From positions 8,669,589 through 8,733,588 of the forward strand of contig WMCF01000032.1 of the NCBI GenBank assembly GCA_009792885.1: a stretch of DNA of 64,000 nucleotides, given 5' to 3'. Origin of the DNA: Eremophila alpestris peregrina. Lineage: Eukaryota > Chordata > Aves > Passeriformes > Alaudidae. Every line of letters begins with the position of its first letter. Positions within the stretch are counted from its first letter, which is position 1. The notes below the pieces were generated by a model. It saw only the letters and a list, made by a program, of their open reading frames with translations. It did not search any database and had not been told where the DNA came from. Below are positions 1-13,215 of this stretch, piece after piece. The translations under genes and the position numbers were made by a program.

Positions 1-388
1 CTGTCAGCCTGAGAGAGCAACATGTGCCTCATATCTATTGTCTCAACTTCACACTGACAAAATTCAGGCTCGTTTTGAGCATTCTGTGTGGTTTGGTTTC
101 CTGGGAGCTCGATGTCATCACTGCGTGAGATTGAACTCAGTTGCAGTGACAGAGCTGAGCTTAACAGCTTCAAAAACCTTCTTGGGATCACAAGAAGAAC
201 CCATTGGACATTGTAAACCCATTGTTTACAAATTGGTATGATCAGAACAGCTAATTATCCACCAAAGAAAGGAATAAGAAACAAATAAATCCTTATTTCA
301 GTTATACTCTTGATAAATGAGCAACCAGAGAAATGAATGCCCATTAGCACTCCTGATGATAGAAAAGCCCCAAATGCTTTATATGTAC
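1..388. other. SDR42E2 intron, left edge
   Basis: After the exon 5 donor I see no exon on the minus strand. The family block expected next (a strand ending RPPGIYG) is absent, so the following exon lies outside the window. Nothing else recognised. Confidence 0.6.
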
Positions 389-3300
389 CTTTGAGTAAAG
401 TTCCATTGGCAGCAAGAACCATTTGGTCTGCAATTGCCTTGGTTCTGGAATAATGATTAAATTGCTATAAGGAAGCAGAATAAGAGAATTATTGAATCTG
501 TGAAGGCAAACTTTCTGTTTAGGACTGACAGCATTTCAATGTGGCCAGCTCACAGATATCAGCTGAGCAAAACAAACTAGAAATAGTAAGATTTAGTAAA
601 TATATAGTTGTTTTATGACCAAAAACAGACTTACACTTTAGTGTAAGCTTCAGAGTGAATTTGAGTCCATTTAAGTAATTTTTTTGTGCTGAATGTGCTG
701 AGAACATCTCCAGTAAAACAACTTCTGCTCTCAGAACAGCCTGCACACAATTACCCTTTGGAGCACAGCAAATGCCACACCATCCCTTGGACAAAGTACC
801 TTTTCCAGGGGAAAATATGGAACAGTTTCTTCATCTCCTTCTTCAATAGGATTCCCTCCAAACACCACATTCACTGTACTGGTATAGATCAGTCGAGGGA
901 TGTTTCTTTGTTTGCAGACTGCAGTGATACACAAAATAAAGGAGTTTAAAACAAACATCAAGAGGGAGAAATAACTGAATTGGCAGATTTTCTTTTTTAA
1001 AACAAACATTACAAGTATAGTGTGTAATCAGCCCTGCTTCAAATACAAAGGAAATTAATGGTATTTGCAAAACAAAGATTTAATTAAGGATTCCAGTCTA
1101 GTGTAGGTAAGACATTGTAGCTAAATTATGCTGCATGTCTGTCATTGCAAACTTGAATAATGTGAATTTCCTTTTCATTTAACAATCTTCCTAAAGCTGA
1201 AGAGAATTCAAATGCAAACTCAGGAATTTCTAGAATCTACAGAGCAGTCTGTCCTGAGGGAGGGAAGAGCCTCATTTTACTGCCTGATCTCCACAGCAAA
1301 CGTCCAGTTAGAAAGGTTTTAAATTTGTTATTTGGATCAGATGCAGAGAAAGAAAATCTAGGTACCTACCATCAATTATTATTTTTGTGCCACCAACATT
1401 TATGGATTCAATGTGATCTTTCTTTTGAAGCTAGAAATAGAGTTTGAACGAGATTTAATTAATCAAACAAGTCACATTTTACAATATGATGGTTACAGTT
1501 GCCAAATCTAGACTAGCTGAGGTAATTTTGTGATACATATCACAGTTTTGTCTGATGTACAGTGATTTCTGGCAGTTCTCATATTTATTGTCTTGTTCAG
1601 TGTATGAGTAAAGAAAGTTGAAAAATGAAAGATAAAAGGAAATAATAATGCTTCAGTATTTTGTCACATCCCAGATAATCCATGATATAGAAACAAGAAT
1701 TACAGGCAGGGGTTGTGCTCCCTGAAAGCTTTCACAAGTTCTTGTTCCAGGGGCAATCTGTCCTGTTCCTGGACATAAATTAGTAGGTTCAAAACTTTTT
1801 AATAACACCTGTGACTATCATTGTTATTCAGCAGAACATATTGATTGTGGTCTGTTCCTCATGACTGAGTTCTCAAGAAGAAAATGCATCAATGTTAGTT
1901 TTAGAGCAGTGCTGTCACTCTTCTTCAGGTCACAGAAAAGGCTACACCTTCCTATCCAAGATCTTAAAGTATGATCTCATTTTTCTAGAACATTTTATAG
2001 CACATTACTTTCACTTTATTATTTAAAGAATACTTCCTTGATTTCCTGTATGGATGACTTGGCCTTTATAATAACTTCTATCTGTCATAAATATTTAAAA
2101 ATCACATTATTTGTTACATGCAGACAATTCTTTCTCAAAAAAGAAAACTTTAGGAAAATGGTACTTGCTTGTTCCAGTCCTGACATTCCACATGCAGCTA
2201 CATGGAAAACACAGTCAACCCCTTCACAAGCTTCAAACACTGCTTCATAATCCCTCACATCCCCCTGCAAAATGAGAAAAGAATGGATTTTTGCTAGAGT
2301 TCCTTACATTCTCTATACAGCTGTAGTAAGGAAAATCTGGAGGCATTCTGGTGTGTTTTTCACAGGACTCACCAACAATTAAATCAAGTATTATGAACAG
2401 GCAGAAAAAGCAATGACTAAGAGTTTTTGCCAGTGTTTTGTTGCAAAACAAAGATGACTCTTGTTGGCTCCAATTAGAGTGCATGTTTTCACACTGAGTG
2501 CTGCAGCCTCCAGGCTGGCAAAACTCGTTTGACTTGAATGGGAGCAGCTGGAGAATCCAGCCCCAGGGACAGTAAATCACAGCAGGAAGGGCTCAGCTCT
2601 TTGCCTTGGAATCACCAAATGAGAAAACCCCATTTCTGTTGGCACCTTGAGATGTGCTGTATTCACAAATGTGTTTTTATCCATCTAAGGTATGTTTGGT
2701 GCACTGTAAATGCTCAGAAAAGATCAGCTGAGAATCACCCTGGGTTTAGCCAGAGTTTGTGTGACATGGCAGGAGCACCCAGAGCCCAAAGCTGAGCACC
2801 TGGAGCAGCTGTGAGAGGTGCTGGGGAATGTGTCCTCCACACCTGGCTGGGAGCTGTCAAATACTGGAGACCTCTTGTGTTCCCCTTTTATCAGACACTG
2901 AAATTCCTTGAATTGTTCAAAATCAAAAAGAATCAGTTCTCAGAAGTGGGTGCTGCAGGATGGGCATGAACAGGGCAAGCAAATGTGATGCTTTCCCTCA
3001 GAATGCTCTTCTAGTCTTGAAGCATTTTCATTCAGAAGATTTCTTGAGCCTAATTTAATTTATCTATTCATCAGTTTCCAATTTTTCTGGAGGCTTTGTC
3101 CATGCCTTTTACCCACTGCATGAAAATCCACATAATTTTGTTTGTACTGATTCCTTCCTGCACTGCAAGGACAGTGACAATGCCACTCACAGCTCCCTGC
3201 TCCTGAGGCACCTCTTTCCCAGCCTGCAATCCCAGTTCTCTCCATCATTCTCTGCATGACAGGCCTTCTGCATTTTGGATTCCTTTTATTGCCCTGTCCT

Positions 3301-4957
3301 GGCTCTCACGTTTTAACTTGAAATCATTCCCCTGAGCAGGACCCTTTGTCTTTCCATTGTTCTGTGTTTCCCTGGGCTCCTCCCAGCAGAGCATCACTGG
3401 TGACACACTGGTGATCACTGGGACCCCCTCTGCCATCCCTTAATCCCTTATGCATGCAAGGACCTTTCACCAGGGCTTCTTCTTGTCCTGGTTACCCCTT
3501 TGGGGGTCCTTGGAGGCTCAGGACCTTGGGGGTCTTGGGACAGAGCCAAAAGATTCAAAAATCCCAATTCCTTTGATTTAACCCCCTGGAAAACACTGCC
3601 AAGTCTGAGAGGAGAGATGCAGAGCACCTCTGGGTGGGTTTGATTGCTGTGATTTTTGTCAGCTCACAGGGTGAAAAAATAGAATTTTTAGATTTTACTG
3701 TATAGATGGAATGGGGCAAAGATGGAGCAATCAGGGTGTGCTTTTGTCTTTTTCCTGCTTCTTCTTCCCCTCCATCTGTGCAGAGGTGGTGGCCTTTTCT
3801 TGATTGGGTTTTGGTGAGATTTCACTGCCTGACATGGGTTAGTTATTGGTACTTAGAGAAAAAACACTGTTAATGGAGTTTAGGGTATAAAAGTCCAGGT
3901 GCCATTTTAAGAGGGGCAGATTCTGCTTTTCTGCCTGCCTGCAAACATCACACTGGACTGAGAGAACTTTTAAGATAAGAAAATAATAATCAATTCTGCA
4001 AAACAACTGCACGGCCTCAGCTCTCCTTGGAACTCTGTCATCAACTCTCAGGGTGCAAAAATCACCAGAAAACCTGAGAGTCCTGAAAGGCTTTTCCATC
4101 AATGTTTTAATCCAAGGTCCTCCAGAGGAAGCCTTTGCTGGTTCAGGTTGTGTCTCACAAACAGGATGGATCCTTGATAGCTGCAGACTGAGGATTTATT
4201 ATTTGTCTGTATCATAAAAGCAATAAGCAAGAGATAGAGAAAAACAACAACATCCATGCAAACTAAATCAAGAGACAAAATAAAAACTTCTACAGAAAGT
4301 TTTATAAGAATTTTCTCAACTAATAGTTTACAATTAACAAGCTCAGTGTCACATTAGTTTAGTAAATCAGAAAATGACCCACGTGGGTTCCAGGTTAACC
4401 AAAGCCTTCTATGAAGCTAAAAACAATCCACAATAATTCATTATTAAGTTTGAAGCTTTTTCTATCTTTGCACAGCAAGGTATCTAAGTCCTTTACATCC
4501 TGAACCATCTTGTTCCCTCTGACAGACACAAAAGTATTTTCTTAGTTCCCAATTTCCTAGTTTCCCATGAGAATTTGCAGAATTCTCCAACTTCTCTCAT
4601 CCTCCTGTCAACTCCTTAAAACCTCTTCCACACATCCCGAGTTCTCTCCTGCTTTTAGGATCCCTCCCAGCCTTGCTGACGAGCATGAGGCATTAACCCC
4701 TCACATACCTTGAAGAACTGTGCTCCTCTTGGGATTTCCCAGCGCGGCCTGCGGACATCGAACAGCACCACAGCGACCCCCGAGCTGGCCAGGGCACAGC
4801 CCAGGTGATAGCCCAGGTAACCTCCTCCTCCTGTCACCAGGGTCCTGCTGCTGCTGGGGGCTGGCAGCTCTGCAGGCTCTGTCCCTGGGCTCTCCCAGCT
4901 GCTGCGGGATCCCTGCGCCATCGCGGCTGGAACACAGAGCTCTGTGAATTCCTGCAT
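1..4957 (-). CDS. SDR42E2: SDR42E2, short-chain dehydrogenase/reductase, 5' five coding exons (partial)
   Basis: Five exons read on the minus strand: 4957-4709, 2264-2169, 1430-1370, 918-800 and 464-389. Their phases join without a break. The joined product starts with a Rossmann nucleotide-binding motif (TGGGGYLG, about residues 42-49), followed by GDVRD and CVFHVA, then the strand containing IYTSTVNV, and the catalytic YSRTK (YxxxK pattern) in exon 5. This order is that of the 3-beta-HSD-like extended SDR family. The match to SDR42E2 rather than SDR42E1 rests on recalled sequence and on its place beside VWA3A. The family is expected to oxidise or reduce a hydroxy/keto substrate with NAD(P); the substrate of SDR42E2 is unknown to me. 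The C-terminal half, including the membrane anchor usual in the family, lies beyond base 1. One intron has a GC donor. Confidence 0.9.
389..464 (-). CDS. SDR42E2: SDR42E2 coding exon 5 (YxxxK catalytic motif)
   Basis: 76 bases, acceptor CTTATAG, donor AAG|GTACAT. It encodes QFNHYSRTKAIADQMVLAAN and then GTLLK. The Tyr and Lys of YSRTK are the active-site pair. The reading frame ends in phase 1. Confidence 0.88.
800..918 (-). CDS. SDR42E2: SDR42E2 coding exon 4 (catalytic Ser/Thr strand)
   Basis: 119 bases, acceptor CACTGCAG, donor AAG|GTACTT. It encodes VCKQRNIPRLIYTSTVNVV and then FGGNPIEEGDEETVPYFPLEK. The TSTVNVVFGG segment supplies the catalytic Ser/Thr region of the extended SDR fold. 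The first two bases complete the codon split with exon 3. Confidence 0.9.
1370..1430 (-). CDS. SDR42E2: SDR42E2 coding exon 3
   Basis: 61 bases, 20 codons plus one base. It encodes LQKKDHIESINVGGTKIIID with acceptor TTTCTAG and donor G|GTAGGT. The INVGGT block is the helix before the catalytic strand in SDR42E and 3-beta-HSD proteins. Confidence 0.88.
2169..2264 (-). CDS. SDR42E2: SDR42E2 coding exon 2, followed by a GC donor
   Basis: 32 codons, phase 0 at both ends, acceptor TTTTGCAG. It encodes GDVRDYEAVF and GVDCVFHVAACGMSGLEQ, matching the family block between the Rossmann loop and the next exon. The only junction that keeps frame with exon 3 is CAA|GCAAGT, a GC donor; the nearby GT (GTACCA) would shift the phase. 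Confidence 0.88.
4709..4957 (-). CDS. SDR42E2: SDR42E2 coding exon 1 (start, NAD(P)-binding motif)
   Basis: 83 codons ending in phase 0 at donor AAG|GTATGT. It carries the TGGGGYLG dinucleotide-binding loop and VLFDVRRP, the strand that ends in the acidic residue selecting the cofactor. Two in-frame ATGs compete: 4957, and 36 bases downstream at 4921 (MAQGS). The first is used here only because it is longer; the stretch before the TGG motif is poorly conserved, so the start is uncertain. Confidence 0.85.
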
Positions 4958-7900
4958 CGTGCTTCCAGGGCCGGGGCATTGCAGTGCCTTTCACATTACA
5001 GTGATCCCTTACTGCTTTGGTTAATATGTCTAAAATTTATAAATTCCTCATTTATACATTTTAAACGTTTATACATCATTTATACCATTTTTTGGTGATG
5101 GGCTTTCCATGTTTAACGAGTCTAAATACTTTTATATTCCAAGATTTAGTCTTTTCCTCATAGCCCTGAATTTCATATTATATAGAAATGAAGAGGAATT
5201 CCAGGATTTTACAGCCATTATAATTACCTAACCTTAACAGCTGTGATGGCATTTAAAAATACTTGGTTTAATCAAACATTTTATCCTTGAAAACTTACTA
5301 ACTTCTGATATATTAATGCCAAATTGATGTTATCCTACTGGTCAGGAAAATAAACCAAGACATTAGATAAGAAATATAAGAAAGGATTCCTTCTACTTTT
5401 AAAATCAGCTTTATTTCACGTTTGGACCTTCAGCAACGACAGAAGTTTGTTGCCATTTTCAGCTTTTCTGGTTATCCATTAAATAGATTCAGTTTTCTGT
5501 TCAGTTCTCACTAACTTTGGAGCACATTATTCTCAGAGCATTCCTAGACAGCCAAACCAACAAGGGGCAGAAGGGAGAAGCCACCTGCCCTGTGGGTTCA
5601 TCAGAAGACTGATTAGAATCTCATTCTAGGATAACACCTCCATGGGAGCTACCCATCTGTGCCCCTTGTTCTGCATTGAAAATTCCTTCATTCTGCATTC
5701 ATCACTTGTCCAAGAAATGTCCTTTCCCCATCCAGAGAGCCCCTGTTGTCCTGGTTCCATGCTTGGAATCACTTTCATCCTTTGGGATCTGGGCTCTTCC
5801 ACCCCCAAACAGAAATCCAGAGAAATGTGCACTCAGCCATGGAGCCCAGCTGGCTGCCTGCAATCTAGAACAGGAATATGGACCCAATCTGTGCAGATTA
5901 TTTTGCTTTTCTCATAGCTGGAGAGCTCCTCATCTGAGAGGAGCCTCACAGTTTGCTCTCAGCCATTTCCACCAGGCTTCAGCAGAGCTCAGGCAAAGCA
6001 GGGCAAGGCTGGCAGCTCTGTCCCTTCCAGGGTGACAGCAAAATTCTAGAGAAGTAACACAAAATGCAGCCACAGCACACAGAATTAGGGACTACTTCAG
6101 CCACTGATTACTCAGTAGTTTGTAGTTTTGTTTGTGATATTCTTATTTTACATGCTGGGTTTTAGATTCCAGACACAGGAAAGGACCGTGTTCTCCAGGC
6201 TGTTCTATGGGTTTAACACCAAGGTCAGCTCACTCAGTTCAGAAAACTGAGAGGCATAACAGTGTTAAACACAAGCTCCATATGCTGAAAACATCCTGAC
6301 ATTCCAAAAATGAAAAATAATCCATGTTTCCAAACAACATTTAAATTCCAGCTAATGTAATACAACTAGAACAAGTGAGCTATCCTGTTCAAGCCAGGAA
6401 ACATGAAATTGGATCTCTAGATTATGCTATGCAGGAGTCTTAAACCATCTAAAATTCTTTTGCCTTGGCTTCAAAAAGCATCTTTTCTACACTGTAAGGA
6501 GAAGTAAAGTCAAGCTTATCACATATATTACAAAAAGACATTTGAGAAATGGATATATTTGAATACTTGTCATTAATATTTCCTTAAGGTTTAAATAAGC
6601 TGGAGGTTGCATAAAAAAGTTTCAATTTTTCTAGAAATCTCTTTCTTTAAAAATACCAATAGCATTAGTACGTCAATCTGCTTCATGGATTTAGAGAATG
6701 GTTTTCAAATTTTCTTTTTGAAAATGCTTCTTTTCAGAATCAGAAGCTTTCTCTTTTCTCTGAATTTGCTGGAGCAGTTCTGATTTATGAATGTATTCTG
6801 CAGGATGAGCACAGCCTCATGCAGCCCATGTAGTGTGAGTTGCTCTTAGCTCCTCCTGACATTTCAAATATCACAAATGCTCTCATTACTTCCCATACCA
6901 AGTTAAAGTCAAACATACCAGGTTTTTAAAAAAAAGATGAAGAAGTACCCTTGGTTAGAATCCTCTGTGGGTGCTGTCCTGTGCAGGTGAGAGGCTGAGG
7001 TGTCTCTGTGCTGGACAATGTGTGACTCAAGGGCAGACTCACAGGTTCAGCTGTGCTCAGGCCTTGTGCTGCTCCTGCTCCTTTGTGGCTGGGGCTTGGC
7101 TGGGAGCCAGACAAGGGCAGGGCATCATTTGGACATAATTCACGTTCCTTTTCAGGAAAAAAAAATGAAAATTCTCCCCATCAGACCATGGGATGGTGCC
7201 TCTCACTGACCTGCTAAAAAACACTACACAACACAAACCTCCCCTTGGTACCATTGTTCTGTAGAGAAACTATTAGAGAAGAGACAAAAATCCTGTTTGC
7301 CACTGCTGCTCTAAAGTCATCCTGACTTTTCTATCTCCATCCCCAAGCCAGTTTTGTATTTGCAGAGAGGTTTGTCTGCAGGCACAAAGGTTTTTTTCTC
7401 TGGCTTCCAGGATGAATGAAGGTAATAAACAGAACAGGAAAAGGTGATGTACTGTTCAATAATGCCTTTTAAATGAACGATGAATTGATGAAATGATTAA
7501 TAATTACATATGTGCTCTGTCCTAAAATTCTAAAGCACTTTTAAAAAACATATGCTTTTGCAAATTAAACAATGAGAAATCAAAGCCAACATTTTTAAGT
7601 GGGTGTGTCTCAATCTCAAAACAGTAGTTAAATCACTCCCACATCTAAATATAAATTACTACAATTTTCAGTGTTTGCATGTTAGAAATATCTCGAGTTC
7701 ATAGGTAACCAATTGCAATTTAAATGTAATTTAGTGTTCATGTGCTGACAGGAACTCCAAGGGACACCAAGGCAAACACATTTTTGTGTTAACATGTGTG
7801 TTCTGAGTCCCTGCTGTCAGCATTAGAACCAGAATATTGAACCTGTCAAATTCTTCTTGTACTGCTGAGTGAGTGACAAGCTCAGCTGACAGTAAAATCC

Positions 7901-8711
7901 CCAAGAAAACCAAACTGCCTGTTTTGAGCTATCCACAGCACTGACAGCTTTTACCATTTAATGCAAGAGATAAACTCCACTCTACCCCTGGACTCCTTCA
8001 CAAGTCAAAGCACCTTGTCAGCTTATTCAAAGGAGATCCCTCACTCTCCACTGAAATTTAACAGAGCATTTGAACTTGGCTTTGGTTTCCACCTTGGCAA
8101 GAAGGGGACACCTCAGAGGAGTTTTCAGAACTGGTATTTTGTACCTCTGTCACTCTTATTCTCTTACCTTTAGTAAAGAGGGATGGCCATATTTTATTCA
8201 ATGCATCCTGCTGAGTATTTCTGAAAGGAACAGAAGCTGAAGTCACAAGGAGAAAAGCTGCTGCATTAAGATTGGAGCTTGCTTTTGGTCTTCAATCACA
8301 ACTCTGTCCTGCTTTTCTCTACTTTTTCTCCTAGGACCATGTAGGCACAAAGAAACAAAACATCCAGTACTTTGAGCAGATGATGATAAAATCCAACAGG
8401 AAGGTGTCAGGGAGTTTGTCCATTTATTTCCACAGAGGATGTCCACACTCCTGTTGTGCTGCCTTATCCCAGTGTTACTCCCATGCAGAGTGCAGAGCAG
8501 TGTTGAAATGTGATTGCAGTGTTTCACAGAGGAGCCCAGCACACTTACACAAACCACCTGCTGCTAGAGCCCAGGCTGGATTGAGTAAGGAGCACTTGGC
8601 ATAAGACAGACAAGACAATCTCTGTGCCCAGCACACAGAGCCTGCTCCCTGTGCTGGCTCTGAGCCCTGCTGGGTGCCCAGAGGGTTCCAGACCATGGCC
8701 CACAAGGCAGA

Positions 8712-8965
8712 TGTGTTATCATAACTATTTGGATCTTATATTGCATTTGTTGTATCAATAGTGTGTCATTTTTAAAGGATGACTTGATGCCTTAGAAATG
8801 TTTGATGTGCACTAATGTTTAGCATTTGGTTATATTAAAAAATATTCTGAAGTTTCCCAAATTCTGATCCCATGATTCCTATTTTTAACTAAAATTTCTA
8901 AGCCCAGCTACACATAATTAGAGGAGAGCTCTATTCTTTTCCTCTTCCATTAACACTGGAAGACC
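8712..8965 (+). repeat. Left arm of a long imperfect inverted repeat
   Basis: About 250 bases that reappear in reverse complement at 9493-9740. By eye the arms agree at about nine bases in ten, with one gap of about six bases. The arms begin TGTGTTATCATAACTATTTG. The 527-base spacer is unrelated to the arms. No family recognised and no target-site duplication seen. Confidence 0.9.
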
Positions 8966-9492
8966 AGGTCTGTGTCCCTGTCCCTCAGCAGGTGCTGTGA
9001 CCTTCCCAGCCCTGCACTCCCAGGACACAGAACAGCTGTGCTCCAGCTGGGGAGGAATTTTCAAGTGTGGAAGATCCTGTGCAGAAAGGAGCCTTTAAAG
9101 AGTAACCAGAGCATGAAGAGCTCGACAGAGGCATGGGTTAAGATGACAGGCAGGTATTTGGGTGAGTCACAGGCAGCAGGGGATGTTCTGGAGTGCCCAA
9201 GGGCAGAGGAATGGCAGGAACTCGGAAGAAACTAAAGCTCTCTCTTAAACCTACTCAAGGACAGGGTTTTGCTGAAACACCTGCCACACAAAAAATACCC
9301 TCTCTTCATTTGACTTCTGCTCTAGGGTGTAAGTACTTCTGGCTAAGGGAACTCATCTCTTTGTGACTCCAAAAACAACCACCCTCAAAACAAGGACATG
9401 TAAAACAACAGAGAGCAGAGAGAAGTGCCAACAGTAATATATTCACCCTTTATGTGAGAGAAGACAGAAAATGCTAAAAAGCATTGAAATCA

Positions 9493-9740
9493 GGTCTTGC
9501 AGTGTTAATGGAAGAGAAAAAGACTAGAACTCTCCTCTAATTATGTCTAGCTGGGCTTAGAAATTTTAGTTAAAAATATGAACCATGGCATCTGAATTTG
9601 GGAAACTTCAGAATATTTTTCAGATAACCAAATGCTAAACATTAGTGCATATATTTCTAAGGCATCAAGTCATCCTTTAAAAATGACACACTATTGATAC
9701 AATAGAGGCAATATAAGACCCAAATAGTTATGATAACACA
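9493..9740 (-). repeat. Right arm of a long imperfect inverted repeat
   Basis: Reverse complement of 8712-8965, ending in CAAATAGTTATGATAACACA. Together the arms could fold into a stem of about 245 bp with a 527-base loop. Confidence 0.9.
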
Positions 9741-12700
9741 ACATTCTTCACATTTCTTGCTAAGTTAGAAGAGTAAGACACAGAGGCAAAGCAACTTACC
9801 CATGCCATGCTCTAAGTCCAGGCCAGAAGGGAAAAGAAGATGCAGATCTTTATTCCTTGCTGCAAAGCTAAGAGATCAGGTTCTTCTTAAATCCCTCCAT
9901 TCTTCATTAACATACATAAATATTCTCACTCTACCCTTCCTTTTTCCTGTTTCTTTGTGTGTTTGTGTTACAGTTACAGTGCATATTTCACTGTTTCCTC
10001 ATGGCAGGAAAAAAGCACACATAAACACAGCCTTGGAGTGTGCTCCATAAAATGCTTTTCAAATGACTTTGTTCTCATTTCCTTTGCATTTGTGGTTACT
10101 TTGCATGTTACACAGATTGATTTACAGGTCACATGAAATGATAACTCTGAGCCTGCATTGCCAAGTCAGGATGGAATTACAGGAAGAAACAAAGCAACTT
10201 CTCCCAGCAGCAATGAACATCCCTGTATCAGCCCTTGGGTCTTGCTAAAGAACAGGACAGTTTATGCAGCATTTGGAGGAACACAAATGCATCATAAATA
10301 AAAACACTGCACTGAATAAAGGCACATTTCTATAGAATTAGCAGGGATCACAGCTTGGCTTGCTACACATGGAGTCACAGAGACAACAGAGGTGTCAAAC
10401 AAACCATACAGATGTGTATTTGAAAGCAATTGTAACACCAGTTCCAACAGGTTTGTTATTTGCTGTTTTTTCCTCTATTTAGAAAAGCCTTGGTGCCACA
10501 TCAGGAGTGGCCTGATGGTGACAGAGGCAGCCCATGTCACTGAAAGGAGATAAACTTGTGGCTTACAAAGTCTGCCTAAGCTACTTAGCAAATTCTGGGC
10601 AGAATTTAGGATTCTAACTGATGGTTACACGTGATATGAGTCAGAAATTATCAGAGTTTTTATAAATTACTTCTGCCAGCACACTCACTACCTCAAACCT
10701 AAATTAGCATTATTGGAACAGAGAGAGGGAAGGAAAAGGATCTTTCCTGGAATGGCACTTTCCCTTCTTCCTCTCTCTCTTCCAATTACTTATTTATTTA
10801 TTCAAACTAATCAGCAAGCAAACATCTCATAAGCATCTGTTTGGGATGGCTTCACAAAGGACCAAAGTTCAATGGAATTAAATACACATCTGATATCCAT
10901 CTGATTTAGATGCATTAAAGTGATTCCATGAAAATTCCAGTGAGTTTAGTTTACACATTTGTGTGCCTGAAGTCTTTGGAAGTTTGTAGTTACAAATGTA
11001 GGTCCATGCTAACAGCAGTAACATGCTTGTAAGGCACAGAGAGATTCCTACTGAACAGAATTCTAAAGGACACAACTCTCACTGCCATCACCTTCCTTTG
11101 AAGCAGCAGGAATTGCTGGGGCTGACTCAAATTCAGGCACATTTGGATGGAGGAATTGTTGCTGTGCCAAGCTGTCCCACCCTTCTCCTGAAGCTGTCCC
11201 CTGAAGCAGCCAAGGCTGAACCATGCACAAAGGAATCCCTGACCTGCCAGTCCTTGCTGAGGGTTCTGAACATCTGCACCAGTTCAGCCTGGCTCAGAAA
11301 CTGGAAATGATGGCAGCACAGGAGCACTCTCCTGAAGGGGGGACACACTCATGTGGAGGTAACAACTGGCTCAGCCTTTTTCTTTAATTCATTGCACACC
11401 AATCAGCACATTCAGTGAGTCACTGCAATGACATGAATTACAAACAAGCTGGCAGAAAAACATGCCTTTGGTCAATTAGAAAACTCCTCTTTTATTATGT
11501 CCTGAATGCAGTGGGTTGCATTCCAGCAGGCACAAAGCAGGAAAGCAAAGGACACAGAGCTGACAGATGGACACTGAAGTCACCAGCTGAGGATCCCTGA
11601 GGTCCCCACTGAGGCAGCTCCTGAAAACTCCTCCTGCCTGAGCAGCCCTCAGCCTGATGGCAGCAGGTAGGATGGGATGGGAGTTCCCAGGGAGGAGATG
11701 GGATCTGTATTTTAAAGGAAGGAGCTGCTCTGAGGAGGCAGCAGGGCTTGAGCAGCCTGGGAGAACACAAGGCTGAACAGGCTAAACAAGATAACTCAGA
11801 TGGGGTGAAATAGCTCAGTACTGTAATTATTCTAACATCAACATCTGCTCCTTTTCATTGCACTTCCTTGAACAGACTTAGAAGCCCTCAGCTCACACCA
11901 CCAGCAAGAAGAAGGCTCCTGAGCTCCCAACACCTGCCTGCAGTGTGAGATCAGGCTCAGGAGAACCAGACAAAGGTGCTGAATAAGACAAGTGGGTCCT
12001 GAAAAAATGCAGATCAAATACCTTAATTTTGAAGTATAAATCCATTTTTATTATATTTATTACATTACCTATACTGAACACCTGAAATAATTTCTAACCC
12101 TCTAAAAGACAACAGATCAAGTGATAGTGGCAAACATATTTTTAATCTTTCTAGACAGGAAGTAAGAACAGAATTGCTCAGAAGATAGGCAGTGTCTGGT
12201 TGTACAAACACAACCAGACTACAACAGGGCATTACTTTCTTGCTGATCATTGTCTGATCACTCCTGAATCATCAGCTCTAAATCTTTCTTTGCTGCCAAC
12301 ATGAAAAGCAGAGTCAAAATATTTATTAGCAAAACTTCTCTGTGCAAAAACATGAATTACAAGTTTTGTTTTCCGCACTCAGGTTATTTCTTGGACTTTC
12401 TGTGCAAAACTGGCATAAAGAATTCTCTTCCTACCATCACAGCCACCTGCCCCAGCTGTCAGGGATAATAACCACCAGGAAAGAATTCTCAAACCAACAC
12501 ACAAAAAAGGCAATTTAGACATACCAGCAACTAACTGAAGAAATTATTAACATGATGCAGTAAAAGAGAAACAAAAGTTGTGACCCTGTGTAACTACTGA
12601 TACACACACTTTTTAAATTTGTATTGGCTATATTGAAAATTATCCTCTACTTAAACTTCATAGAGTTCAGGGCTTGATTTGCTTTGAATCCTGCAAAATC

Positions 12701-13188
12701 TGCAAGTGCAGCACTTATCATCTGCCACTTCTTGTCTTGCCAGCAGTTGTGACAATAAAGATCTTTTTTCTTTCTGCATGAAGCTGGAAGGTGTGAGCAC
12801 ACTTTAAGAAGAAGCAGGTTCACGGTGTGATTCCTCTTCAGCATCTTTTCTTCATCTCAAATTTAATCCTACAAGTGAAGCACATGAATACTTTTTAAAA
12901 TACAGCTCAAAATCTATGAAATGCAGGGGCACAGTGTCACCATTGACCAAACAGCAGTGGGGAAACAAAACAACTTCAAGTGATCAAATTTCCTTCCATG
13001 TTTAATGGGGCTAAGTGCTGTGCACCTGCTGGAGGATTTGAACAGGAATGCCTTCACCACTTCAGCAGCAATGCAGGGTTCCTTGGAACAATGAGAGAGT
13101 TGTGCAACACCAGACATTTATGTAACAACTGCCTTGCATCTTTCCAAGCATCTCTCATGGGTGATCTGCCCTCCAATGCTGCATTCTG

Positions 13189-13215
13189 CACACTCACACA
13201 CACTCACACACACTC
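13189..13215. repeat. CA-rich microsatellite
   Basis: Interrupted (CA)n, three short runs separated by CT. Confidence 0.9.

Noticed and set aside
4720..5098. Plus-strand frames over SDR42E2 exon 1
   Set aside because: Antisense shadows of a GC-rich exon.
12647..12781. Alternative VWA3A last exon (acceptor TTCATGCAG, 43 codons to a stop)
   Set aside because: Phase-compatible, but farther away and without similarity to the VWA3A tail; the exon at 14174-14117 is nearer and has AATAAA signals at its end.
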